Assembly: GCA_900660155.1 (NCBI GenBank)
Contig: CABFPE010000146.1
Span: 507,565 to 571,564 of the forward strand
Reading direction: 5' to 3'
DNA: 64,000 nucleotides
Source of the DNA: Hofstenia miamia
Taxonomy: Eukaryota; Xenacoelomorpha; Acoela; Hofsteniidae
Every line of letters starts with the position of its first letter. Position 1 is the stretch's first letter. The position numbers were made by a program, and so were the translations under genes. The notes under the pieces were generated by a model. It had not been told where the DNA came from. It ran no database searches and saw only the letters and a program-made list of their open reading frames with translations. This document shows positions 23,817 to 35,140 of the stretch, one piece after another.

Positions 23817-24219
23817 CTAAAAAATCAATTCTTTAAATCTTTGTAGTTGCTTCCTGTATTCAATATAACTACTCTGGCGTTTCCAATATGCCTCAACATC
23901 TGACACTCTTTTATCATCTCCCATGTTAATTTCAGGTCTTATAGATTTGACAGATAAATAAGCAAATTTTTTCAAATTTGTGTTTTTCATTGTAGGGAAA
24001 GGGCTTTTTGAAACAATAAAATTATTTAAATATTGGCAAAACCAAGAACCTTTCAATTTTGGCATGAACGCTATCTCCATCTTTTTGGCTGTAATCTTTA
24101 GTTAATTATTCCTGTTGAATAACCAGATTATGCTTTCCTTTCAACCTAAGAAGTGCATTTGCCACAGATGACTTTTTATTCCAATGACCCATGAACCTGA
24201 CCATTGAATTTGAATCCAT
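23817..24219 (-). CDS. candidate small two-exon protein of unknown family
   Basis: I do not recognise this protein. On the minus strand a 32-codon frame from an ATG at 24,219 (starts MDSNSMVRFMGHWNKKSS) ends at 24,124. A 92-codon frame at 24,095-23,817 (KLKGSWFCQYLNNFIVSKSP near its start, VEAYWKRQSSYIEYRKQL near its end) ends in TAG. They join in phase if the 28 bases at 24,096-24,123, which begin GT and end AG, are removed, giving 124 residues rich in Lys, Trp and Tyr. A 28-base intron is very short for an animal with multi-kilobase introns elsewhere in this window. The two frames could instead be separate exons or a decayed transposon gene. There is no signal peptide or membrane segment. 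Confidence 0.3.
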
Positions 24220-26054
24220 CTTGAAAAATGATTGGAGATAGTTGACACAATGTTATCATATAATAATAATACAACACTATGAGTGTGACTTACAACCATT
24301 TTTATCTTGTTCTGTCTTGATTAAGGGAAATTCAACAGCAATTGTTCTATATAAGAATCCAATGTAATCTAGAGTTACATATCAACTTTATGTAAAAGGT
24401 ACTATGTGGCAAAATAATTGGAAACTTAGTAACTGCTTGAGAACAATGAAGAGTTGACAATGCATATTTTACAATTGGTGCTATGTAGTATCCTTAAACA
24501 TTAAGCTGTTTGCTGTTTTATGTATGAAATCCTCTTTCATTCTCATAAGCAGGGTCATAATAAAAAAAAAATCGATTTTCAAGAAACCAAAAAGTGCCAC
24601 ATCGAACTTTTTACCAAAACAATGACGATATAGATTGGCCATAAAGTCACGCAAGATTTAAATTGTCTCGTATTTTACTTTTCTACTATTTTTAACAATG
24701 CAATACACCAAGAGTTTCAGAATACCATGGGGCGTTGTAATTCATATCGGAAACTGATGCTTTTGTAGAATATCTTTTAGTGCGTTAACCTTGCGTCTAA
24801 TTTGCATTTAATTTACTATTTACGTTTTCTTACAATATAATTCTAACGCTACTAATTTCATAAGGACTCATTTTTTTTTTGAAAATTCCTGAAGGATACT
24901 TCATTAAAAACTTGAAACTAAGAGAATCCAAGTATGATAAGAAAATGTAATCCATCAATGTGCTCATTGTTGACACTCAAAACGTCCATACAAAAGTCTC
25001 AAAATGGACTCCTCCTATTTCCGTAACAGTTCTTGCGGTAAATCATTGTTTAGAATTTTTTTTAACTTTTTGTTGGTTTCTTAAAATTGTTAAATGCCTT
25101 CATCTTACAAAATAATCTAATCTAAAAAATCAGAGTGTAAATGAAGTACGTCTCCTCTTTTTATAAATGAAGCCGCTTATATTTTAATCTTTTGCTTAGA
25201 CTTTTATGGAAAACATATAAAAATGTTTCCATGATAGTATTGTAATGTTAAATGAGATACTGAGATTGTTGGCATAACTGACAACGATTTATCACTATCT
25301 ATAAATTCCAGATATTTTACTATTCATTGCGCATGGCAAAACTCAACTGCCAATTGCAATTAGCCGCTTGTATGTATACACAACTTAAGAAAAAGGAACC
25401 ACAACAAGAGCATTTATATTCTGTTACTCTTTTATCCAAACATTTCTCTAAAATTATTTCTAAATGAAAATGAAATTTGTGTTTATTTTAATTTGTATAT
25501 GTATTTTTATACGTTCTACAAAACTTCACTAAAAATTTGCACAAGTTCTTACACAAATATTATTTAAAAAGTTATTAATTTCTTTTACTATAAAATTTAT
25601 GCAATGTTTAAAGAAAATAATACTTTCCTGCATATCCAACAATATATCCCTTAAACTAGGAGGTAGTGAATATAGATAATTTGTATTTTTGTTTATTAGT
25701 CTTTAAGTGTGTGCTTGCAATAATGCACTAATCATAGTCAGGTGGCCTGAATACCAGAAGGTGGAAAAATATAGGTATTTCGAGTCATTATAGTAATAAT
25801 ACCATTTTTAAGTACCCCTTTTAAAGTATTGCAACCGCCTGCTAAGTATTATGCCTTACGGACAAGGTGTCATATATATGTCCTCTAAAGCCACTATTAA
25901 TTCAGTAATATAAGTATTGGTACAACTAATTATTATCAGGATTGCAATCGTACTTTTTATCATTTAGAGAACATATCATTTCTTATATATCCAATTAATA
26001 AAATTCTCTGCCAACTTATATCAACATCAGCATACAGTAAGCGGGAGTTTTCAG
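24220..26054. other. unassigned AT-rich DNA
   Basis: I see no gene, transposase or RT motif here. Confidence 0.5.
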
Positions 26055-26176
26055 AAACACTCTTTGCTTGTAACACAAACAATTTAGATGTTAGAAGTAT
26101 TGCACTAGCCAACAATGCAGGGCTGATTACATTTGAAGAGAATGCTTTTTGTCATTTACAAAATTTAAGTTTTCAA
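26055..26176 (+). CDS. possible leucine-rich-repeat exon
   Basis: Between an AG acceptor (TTTTCAG at 26,048-26,054) and a GT at 26,177 the frame reads ETLFACNTNNLDVRSIALAN and continues NAGLITFEENAFCHLQNL. This matches the LxxLxLxxNxxLxxLxxxxFxxLxxL pattern of extracellular leucine-rich repeats. The frame is also open upstream of the AG. No second repeat unit or flanking LRR exon was recognised nearby. It may be one exon of a secreted or transmembrane LRR gene, a relic, or chance. Confidence 0.35.
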
Positions 26177-26220
26177 GTGAATTTTTTCTTGTATTACAAA
26201 TACCAATTAAAAACTTTAGG

Positions 26221-26315
26221 CCCAACCCCGATCCTGCCCAATATGCTATGTAAAAAATCCAGCCCAAGCCCGGCTGGGCCCAGCTCGACCCAACCGTAGG
26301 CCCAACCCAATTCCA
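26221..26315. repeat. GC-rich CCCAAC/GCCCAGC word patch
   Basis: About 95 bases of repeated CCCAACC, GCCCAAGCCCGGCTGGGCCC and CGACCCAACC words, with GC content far above the surroundings. A related weaker patch (CCTGCCCTGCCCGGATT) lies at 28,055-28,110. These are low-complexity words with no fixed period. Confidence 0.6.
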
Positions 26316-26329
26316 ATTCTGAGGAAGAG

Positions 26330-26500
26330 TTACTCCATCAATGTCTGGTCGAGCTGCTTTGTTATAGGATAGTGAATTGAGGTATTTGTAAATTTCATAC
26401 TCAGTGACTTCTAGTAGATTTTCATAAGCATTAATAAATAGTTTGTTATTGGGTCGTAATCTTTTGTTTCATTCGCAAGTTCTTCGTCAATAAGATTTGA
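26330..26500 (-). pseudogene. LINE reverse-transcriptase N-terminal scrap
   Basis: Minus-strand translation gives NLIDEELANETKDYD near 26,495, and then, after a frame change, TEYEIYKYLNSLSYNKAARPD. This is the block just before RT motif 1 in Jockey/CR1-group LINEs. It is in the opposite orientation to the LINE that follows. Confidence 0.55.
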
Positions 26501-26629
26501 AAAATCAATTGGAGAATACTGTAATAGATTTGTGGTTATTGGCAACATCCTGCTCCTTTCATCACTATTTATTTTTGAAAAAGCCTTTACTGCTTCCCAT
26601 CATATCCTTAATTAGTTTCTTTGAAGGAT

Positions 26630-28025
26630 TATATTTCTGTTTAAATTATAGACCAATTTCTGTAACATCATCAATTAGTAAGATTTTTTAACGGTATTAG
26701 CAAACCAAATTAATGAGCACATCAATAAATATAATCTTTACTCAAACACTCAATATGGTTTTCATAAAGGCATGCCTACTAACGATGCTTCGTTATGTGC
26801 TACTGAAAAATGGCGAAAAAGTACGTTAGCTCTTTTTCAAATTATTTAAGTAATCGAAAACAACGAGTTAAATTTAATGAGACATTTTCAAATTGGATTG
26901 AAATCAAAAGAGGTTTTCCACAGGGAACAATATTAGGTCCCTTGCTTTTTAATATATATGTTAATGAATTAAGTAATTGCACTAATTGTCATGTTATTCA
27001 ATATGCTGATGACACAATGCTATTTTGCATGAATACATCGATTGAAAATGCAATCATAAAAATTGAAGGTGACTGTTGTCAATTATCTCACTATTTTACC
27101 TCACTGAAATTGCGTGTTAATCCTACCAAAACTCAGTTCTGTAATATAAATTCAAAAGCTAATTCCAAGAATTGTTCTCAACAAAAGCTAAACTTTAATG
27201 ACACCCAAATACATCAAGTGGACAATTTCAAATACTTAGGAATTACATTAGACTTATTACTTACCTTTCAAAAGCAATTTAATATAATCATTAAACGAAT
27301 TTCAATTAAAGCACTCAGCAAAATATCTCAGCAGTTACCTACAAAAGCTAAAATTCAGTTAATCCATGCAATAGTTTTAAGTCATTTTTATTATGGCTAT
27401 GTACTTTACAAAGGTGTAAATGGAAATTTCCTAAAGAAAATTAATACACAGTTAAGATGCTCAATGAAGTTAGTAATGGACAACTATTCTAATATTAATA
27501 ATATTAAATACAAAAACTTCAGTAAAAATTTTTTAAATCCTTAATGCTTAAGTTAGATAAATGTATTAACAACATTGTACAAGATCGTAAACAACGTCAA
27601 CCATTATGATAAAATAAATTTCCCTAATCTCGGTTAAATCGCACACCTAAATACACGCACTCGAAATACTAAACCAGTTTTTTGTAAAATACAAATAATG
27701 ATAAATTCATTCATTAATAACTCTATAAAACTTTGGAATCATTTACCCAGAGAATTAAAGTTACTGAATAATTTAAAAATATTCAAAAACAATGTCAAAC
27801 GATATTACTATAATTCTAAAAAAGAAATAATTGAATTCAAATGGAAGGGTTTCAAATTTTACAACCAGGATTATTTAACTAACAGAAATTAAACGCCACA
27901 GCTCAATGGTGCAATTTTCTATTTTTATTGTTTTTTGTAGTTTATTGACGTTTTCAGAGTTGCTATCAGTATATTTATATATATAGTCAAAGTAATTTCT
28001 GAATAAATATTTCTTCTTCTTCTTC
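26630..28025 (+). pseudogene. decayed LINE, RT to 3' tail
   Basis: Jockey/CR1-group LINE remnant. It begins with NYRPISVTSSISKIF (RT motif 1-2 region). The motif A segment (DxxKAFD) appears to be deleted. It resumes in a 244-codon open block at 26,810-27,544 with GFPQGTILGPLLFNIYVNEL, VIQYADDTMLF (catalytic Asp pair present) and FKYLGITLD. A 64-codon block at 27,698-27,892 carries NNSIKLWNHLPRELK and the WKGF tail. The 3' end is AATAAATATTTC followed by a (TTC)n tail at about 28,007-28,024. The 5' endonuclease part is absent. Confidence 0.85.
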
Positions 28026-30487
28026 TATAGATTTTATCCGGATTTAAGAGAATTTTAATTTTATCCTGCCCTGCCCGGATTTATTTTGCCCTGATTATCC
28101 TTTCCGGACTCAACCATAATCATAATAGTAAAAAAAGCAATTAATAAACATCTCGTTCCGCTCGATTGTTCACAAATAGTTTTTTTCCAATAGCATGAAA
28201 ACTAAATTACCACCGTTGTAAACATTTACGATAATATCATATTAATGGATTGGAATATTAACTTTCTAATTAAAAATGAGAGATCATTTCTTTTAAACAC
28301 TTAAGATTTCTTTATCAATCAAACTATTACTTCTAAAGTTACTATAATTAGTGATAGTAAGTATAATAAATTAGTACAATAAGTTTGTCTTCATATTTAT
28401 AACATGCTAGTGATGTAATGAGGTCCATTTAGCCACACATAAAAATCACTAATAAAAAGGTGAAATTTTAATCACATTTACAATAAATAATAAAAAATTC
28501 TTGTAGAGATTTATTACATAAACCTAAGGCGTCACCACCATCAATCACTGATTTTCTTAATGAAGAATAAATCTTTTTAGTTATCACTTGAAAGTATTTT
28601 GCTCAGTTCACTAAAAATATAATACCTGGTCATTACAGATCAGGCCGTTGTGTTCGTTTTCTCACACAATAACCAACACAACCCAAAAGCAAACGGCTAT
28701 TGTTGTGTCACACAACACAACAGAGAAATACATTACACAATGCTTAAAATTGGGGTAATCTTGTAAAAATTAATGTTAAAAGTTTATAAGCATATAACGG
28801 AATTAAATATACAAGGTATTTTTAATAATGAAAAATGATTTCAGGATTTGTGATATTGAATGACCAGGTTGATCTCAATAACCTTTTGCCTTTACATTTT
28901 TTGTTTGGGATGCCTAAAAAGGAAGAGCTTCAAGTTAAAATCCGACCAACTTAAAGCAACTATCCAAACAGAAATTCAGTAAATTAGACTACATCTTACT
29001 AAATGCAATGATGAGTAGTTTGCAAGTTCGTCTCAATACTTGTTTGCTTTCAGGAAGGCAGGACATGAAATATTGAGTATTTAAAAGAACTAAATAAAAC
29101 TAGCATTTTTTAAGATTTGCTTAATACTTTGTTCAATAAAATCCATTGAATAATTAGGGAGCTATTAAAGATTTTTTGGGTCCCATCATTAAAAATTACA
29201 CTGTATAAAAGAATGCGCATGACTTATATGCGTAAGACATCTACTAAAACAGCTTGTCTTCAAAAAATGTCGCGGTATCGATATTGAGAATGGAAAAGAA
29301 TATGAACGTATTTTTAGAAAATTTAGAGCTGCATAATTCAATATTCCAGATAAAAATGAAAAGTATTAACTAATTTTTGTAGTTTCCATGAAACTAGGAT
29401 TATTTATGACCTTGTGCAATTCGCTAAGATATGAAACTATTTATCACACCAGACTTAATTAGAAAAACTATTATCTAAAAAAATGTAAGCGAGAATATAT
29501 ACGAACACTATCAAATATATTTGAATGAAAGCAATTAACAAGGATTCGAATAAAAGCATCATCATTATCCTCATCTAACCCAACAAAATTTCCATCTTTG
29601 TTGCAATTAAAGGGAAGTACTAAAAACACTGCGCAAAACTTAACGATTTCAAAACTCAAATAAGTCTGGTTTGAATCCCAGCCCTTGCAAACTCATAAGA
29701 GTTAAGCCAGAGGCTTGACAAAGAATGAGACTTACTCCACCCAAGTCCAATAAGAGTTCAACATTAAATCTACTTGTCACATATATAGGCCAAAGTTTGT
29801 CTGAAATTTGAAGTCCGTACTCTTAGTTTGATTTTACAAATTCCAGATTAGCCTAAGCTCACCACTTTATTCAAGCCCATCTCAAATTATGAGTACCCAG
29901 CAGCTCCCTACATCTCTGCTAAGGCTGTATTAGTAGAGATATTAACCCTTAACATCAAAATGTAACCATGTTTTCATTATCATTTTTTTCAAGCATTTTT
30001 CAACCAGCCAAATCGGGAAATGCATGTATATTGATACATCTATGCAAAAATTTGCTCCCATATTCTGTTACAAAACATTCAAATTCTCCTCATGCCTAGT
30101 GTTTAGGCGATAAAGTGTTCGAAAGCCCATGAAAGCAGTAATTTTGTTTTCTGTGGATATGCCACCAATATTAGTTGAGTACTGCTTCAATGGTTCATGG
30201 TCTGGGACAACACTATTGCCGCAATGAAAGTCAAAAGAATCCTCTATTTTGTGTTTTCAAATTTTCGATATCTTTAATATATCTTGATATATTTTATAAC
30301 AGTTAAAGCTAATGAGTAGTGCAATATTTGGCTTATTTGTTGAACTTGTCAACATTTTCTGGTCAAATTCAGACATTACACCTAAAATTTTTAAGTTAAT
30401 TAATATACAGGTATAAAAAATATAGTAAATAAATTTTAAACCTGCTATTTTTCAAGCATATTGTAAGATCACACTTATATTAACAAC
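28026..30487. other. unassigned; possible small MITE at 28,624-28,870
   Basis: No supported gene. A 10-base word CCTGGTCATT at about 28,626 is inverted as AATGACCAGG at about 28,859. It brackets a segment rich in GTTGTGTT/AACACAAC words. The minus strand at 29,950-30,240 is protein-like for about 90 codons (CGNSVVPDHEPLKQY) with one stop, but I cannot name a family. Confidence 0.4.
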
Positions 30488-31720
30488 CTAAATAATAGCA
30501 TTATATTTCTTTATTACATTGCATAAAAATCTCGGATTTTTCGGTAAGTTTGAAAATAAAAACAATATATGAGCACGATATACTTTGGATAAAGACAATT
30601 TTTGAATTTTTAAGTTGTTTATTATTCTCATTTCTTTTAGCAATTTATGCCAGTTACAAACTGCAGTGTTCATAAAGGATTGACTCATAATATGTTTATT
30701 AAATTCATCACGTGAATAGTTTTTTCGTTTATTTTGTACTAGACAATGAGTAGAAAATGATCTAGTCGTAGGGTAGATTTCTTTTAATGAATTTCAAGAA
30801 ATAAATATTTCTAATAATTAACTTTTGTGGAAAATGAATAGATTTAGAAATATAACTTTTCCTTTAGAAGAGTTTTTAGTGCAAACATTTTGTTTATTTC
30901 TTTTCTCGATGCTTGCAGAATTATCAGTGTTATTTATTGTTCAAACAAATTTGAAATATAAATATTTCTTCTTCTTCTTCAATGCCAATTTTGTTGAACT
31001 CAAGCTTTTTCATCATTAGACTGTGTATATTAGTACATTAAATATTAGCATAGCTTAAATTACTCATAGCGTAAGCATAAGCATGAAACATTTGATTTGT
31101 GTCAATCAGTGGCAACTGTTGCGAGACATGGGATATCTTTCTAATACCAACAGCAATTTTTTAAATAATATGTTTGCAATATGAAATTAAGTTTTGAATC
31201 TATTGTTACTCCCAGATGTTTAAGCTTTTTAGCATATGCAAGAGATGCATTATTGAAGTTAATCGAGTAGTCAGAGATGTCAGTTTTTTTCTAAAAGTTT
31301 GCATTATGCACAATTCAGATTTTTGGCGTTAATACATAATCTATGTATGCTAAAATATTTGCTCACTTTCATACAATTCGATTCAATAACATTTATATTC
31401 TTATCTAAGGATTTATTTCCATAGTAAATAGATGTATCATCGGCGTGTTGTGTTACTTCACAGTCGAAAATTTCCTTCATGTCATTTACATGAAGATTAA
31501 AACGCAGTGTGGCTAGTATGTATCCTTGAAGTACACCAGTATTGACTGACAACCAATTTGAAAAAATATTTACCTTAATTCTATTATTTAAGTAATTAGA
31601 TATAATGTGAGCACTGTTATAAGAAAAACCAATATTGTTGAATTTTTTATTAATATCTCATGATTAATACAATCGAATACTTTTGAGAGATCTAGACAGA
31701 CAATCGCAACAAATATATTA
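30488..31720 (-). pseudogene. decayed LINE reverse transcriptase
   Basis: Reading the minus strand from 31,715: VCLDLSKVFDCINHEIL (motif A), NYLNNRIKVNIFSNW, GVLQGYILATLRFN (motif B), QHADDTSIYYG (catalytic Asp pair kept), then HLGVTIDSKLNF at about 31,200-31,240. The C-terminal block NTAVCNWHKLLKEMRIINNL follows near 30,650. Several stops and frame changes are present. The 5' side is truncated near 31,720. A plus-strand LINE tail appears to interrupt it at 30,780-30,985. Confidence 0.8.
30780..30985 (+). mobile_element. 3' end of a (TTC)n-tailed LINE
   Basis: The sequence ending AAATATAAATATTTC plus (TTC)4 at about 30,965-30,980 matches the tail form of the LINE ending at 28,025 (AATAAATATTTC then TTC units). 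The preceding 180 bases are non-coding, as in a LINE 3' UTR. It lies inside the minus-strand LINE, so it is probably a 5'-truncated later insertion. Confidence 0.45.
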
Positions 31721-31784
31721 GATTGATTTTGTTAAGAATCTTTATTAATTTTAATAAAAACATCCTAAAAGAGATGGCCTGCTG

Positions 31785-32000
31785 CTTCATATGAAGCCTG
31801 AAAATCTCACAACGCTTGACTACTATTGGGGGAAGAGAACCTATACAAGACAACATTCTGGAGAGACAAAACAAAGCCGTTTCCAAATCATCTTGAGATT
31901 CTGGAACTTCAATAACAATGGACAACCACCACGCGGTCGCCATGATAAAACTGATGTGCCTTTGAAACATTTCAACAAATATCCATACGATGCGAACTAA
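31785..32000 (+). pseudogene. piggyBac-type transposase fragment
   Basis: A 70-codon plus-strand frame reads MKPENLTTLDYYWGKRTYTR and then SRFQIILRFWNFNNN. This is the piggyBac block with a DYW motif followed by SRxRFxxILRFxHFxDN. The rest of the transposase is missing. A longer minus-strand frame over the same bases (to 32,126) is its shadow. Confidence 0.6.
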
Positions 32001-32416
32001 TTGACTTTTTCGGTTTAATTTGACCGATTTGTAGTTTTCTGGTTTTGGTTTTGTTGAAAAATATACCGTTCCTGATGGGAAAACATACTTATGTGCTTCA
32101 AAAAATGAAAACAGCAAAATAAACAAAACACGTATTTTTCTCTAAAATATGCATCGCTGCAAAAAATATTACAAAATACTATTGATATACTGCCTATGAC
32201 AAGCATTTTTAGTGAAGATTAAATAAAATACCGATAAAAATATTTCTGTAGAACTAGGGCCCCAATTAATTTACAGTCCTTAACTCATAATTGCAATTGG
32301 TATTTTTAAATTCATTTTATATCCTTCAAAAAATGTTTAAAAAGTCATGAATCATTGATTAAATTGTACTTTGCCAATACATGGATGATAAATCATTAAA
32401 TGTAATACATTAAGTA
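32001..32416. other. unassigned spacer
   Basis: No gene. Ends in the TA target site (32,415-32,416) of the Tigger element. Confidence 0.5.
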
Positions 32417-33691
32417 CCGTAAGACGGGGTAACTTTGGCATGTTTGTAACTGTTTTTACAGAATATTTATATAAAAATAAGGAAAACTGCCACAGTTTGG
32501 AGGTGTGAAATATTGTTTGACTCAACTACAATACATTTTCACTAATTTTGTACTGACCCATAGGTAAAATTCAGCAGTGGGTCAGGTAAAGGTCACAAAA
32601 TTTGCGATAGCAAATCGGGGGTAACTTTGGCATGTATGTAACATTTTAATTATTTTAATGAAAATATGTATACTCTTGAGCTATAAAGGATATTAAAGCA
32701 AAAATACATGATCACTAACATGATTTTATAACAAAACAGATGATAGTACCTGTGTAATTTACTAAATGTTAACATACTGACAAAAATTGAGCATTTTGGA
32801 ATGTTGCGTATAAAATTTTACGTAACTGTGCTAACGCACAACATGCAAAACGTTGGCTTGAAAATTCTGAAAACGAAAATTTTCAATTAGAATGTTACAC
32901 TTAATTTAAAGCTAATTTAACGTAACTTACAAACTTTGAATCTTCACATCATAATAAAGCATTGCATGTAATGTACTACATGGAAGATTAACTTGAAAAG
33001 CTAGGATTATGGGAACAAATGACTTTGCTTTCGTGGATCATTACAGTCCAAATAAAATAGTCATTTATTCTGATACGAAATAACAAAATGCTAGTAATTA
33101 CTCATCAGAATCATTACATGATGGGCAGCAGTACTGAAGATCATCACTTTTGATTACACTCAGAACACACACATCCCAAGCAAAACACACACACTGAATC
33201 CAGTCTGCCCCCACATATCCTTGGTATGCAATAGAACACTCTGAGCAACTGTCTTCACTACACGCTTCATCGATAGACACAGAGGAACCTGCAGAGGTAC
33301 TGGGAATGTCTTCATTAGACACAACTTCTGCAGTTATTTGCTGGCCAGGCATGACTTTCTTCCCTCTTTTGCGTTTTGGAAGTCCCCCCTTCTGTCCATG
33401 ATGCTCTTTTAGCATTGAAATCAGGCACTGATCAAGATCTCGTCCCACATCCTTCTCTGTGCGATTTCCTTCCTTGCTGTCTGGCAGCTTGGTCAATACA
33501 GCCTGGGGATTAAAAGGGTGCAACCCTGTTGTCCTAAACCCAGACTGCAAGTTTTTCTTTACTCCAGCAGCAAGTCCTTCCCACAAACGCTTGATCAATG
33601 ATGGCAGATGCTCTTTCGGAATAGACCCTTGACGCTGACTTTCTTTCCGCCAACTGTCAAGTACGTTCCGCCATATTGTTTTCATGGGCCA

Positions 33692-34411
33692 GAAGACAGC
33701 CACATCCAAAGGTTGGGTTAAATGCGTTGAGTTGGGTGGCAAAGCAGTGAAATAAACATGCTTGGTAATGGCAGTTTCCACTACCAAGGGTGAAAAATGT
33801 GAGGCAAGGTTGTCACCAATCAACAATTTCTGTCCAAGTAGTTCCTCAACAAAGGGAATAAAAGTTTGCAAAAACCACTGTTCAAAAGTGTCCATTTCAA
33901 ACCAGCCTCTCTTTGTGCATGCATATCTTGTCCCATCTGGACCACCTTTTGTCCAATGTTCATATAGATTTTGAGCCTTATACACACCAAATGGAGGCAA
34001 AAAATCACCACTTGCACTTCCACAACACACCAAGGATATGGACATCTTTGAGTGTTCTTGTACTCTTTCGACCCTTCGTGTACCCCTGGGAACAAGAACT
34101 TTCTTTTCTCCAGGGTTGTCTGTGATATTTGTTTCATCAAAATTAAAAACACAATTTGCAGGTATAGCTTTACAAATTTCCTCCAAATTTGAAAAGTACT
34201 CTTTGACTGACTCAGCGTTAACTTGTGCACGTGCTCGTTTGATATTCCTAGCGGTTCTACGGGTTACGTGCTATGAAAGAACGAATAAAGTCATCACCTG
34301 GAACGTTGTTTTGAAATCTGCTTTCTACCCTCCCTCTCCGATCCAGGTAGCTTTTAATTAATAGTTTAACATCCATTGGGGTGAGAGGATAACCCCAGTT
34401 GCAGACTTCGG
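33692..34411. repeat. near-identical direct copy 1 within Tigger
   Basis: Matches 34,413-35,140 apart from a few substitutions and an 8-base deletion at about 34,262. The two copies are separated only by the single N at 34,412. The arrangement looks like two overlapping contigs or haplotypes laid end to end. Confidence 0.92.
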
Positions 34412-34412
34412 N

Positions 34413-35140
34413 GAAGACAGCCACATCCAAAGGTTGGGTTAAATGCGTTGAGTTGGGTGGCAAAGCAGTGAAATAAACATGCTTGGTAATGGCAGTTTCC
34501 ACTACCAAGGGTGAAAAATGTGAGGCAAGGTTGTCACCAATCAACAATTTCTGTCCAAGTAGTTCCTCAACAAAGGGAATAAAAGTTTGCAAAAACCACT
34601 GTTCAAAAGTGTCCATTTCAAACCAGCCTCTCTTTGTGCATGCATATCTTGTCCCATCTGGACCACCTTTTGTCCAATGTTCATATAGATTTTGAGCCTT
34701 ATACACACCAAATGGAGGCAAAAAATCACCACTTGCACTTCCACAACACACCAAGGATATGGACATCTTTGAGTGTTCTTGTAGTCTTTCGACCCTTCGT
34801 GTACCCCTGGGAACAAGAACTTTCTTTTCTCCAGGGTTGTCTGTGATATTTGTTTCATCAAAATTAAAAACACAATTTGCAGGTATATCTTTACAAATTT
34901 CCTCCAAATTTGAAAAGTACTCTTTGACTGACTCAGCGTTAACTTGTGCACGTGCTCGTTTGATATTCCCAGCGGTTCTACGGGAAAGATGGTTACGTGC
35001 TATGAAAGAACGAATAAATTCATCACCTGGAACGTTGCTTTGAAATCTGCTTTCTACCCTCCCTCTCCGATCCAGGTAGCTTTTAATTAATAGTTTAACA
35101 TCCATTGGGGTGAGAGGATAACCCCAGTTGCTGACTTCGG
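34413..35140. repeat. near-identical direct copy 2 within Tigger
   Basis: Partner of 33,692-34,411. It retains the 8 bases missing from copy 1 and so keeps the transposase frame open across this part. Confidence 0.92.

Noticed and set aside
29660-29690. GGTTTGAATCC, a B-box-like word suggesting a tRNA or SINE
   Set aside because: No A box at the right distance and no cloverleaf could be drawn.
29950-30240. Minus-strand protein-like stretch (CGNSVVPDHEPLKQY)
   Set aside because: One internal stop, no recognised family and no convincing splice sites.
31692-32126. 144-codon minus-strand frame
   Set aside because: Covers the piggyBac block that reads sensibly on the plus strand; no family resemblance of its own.
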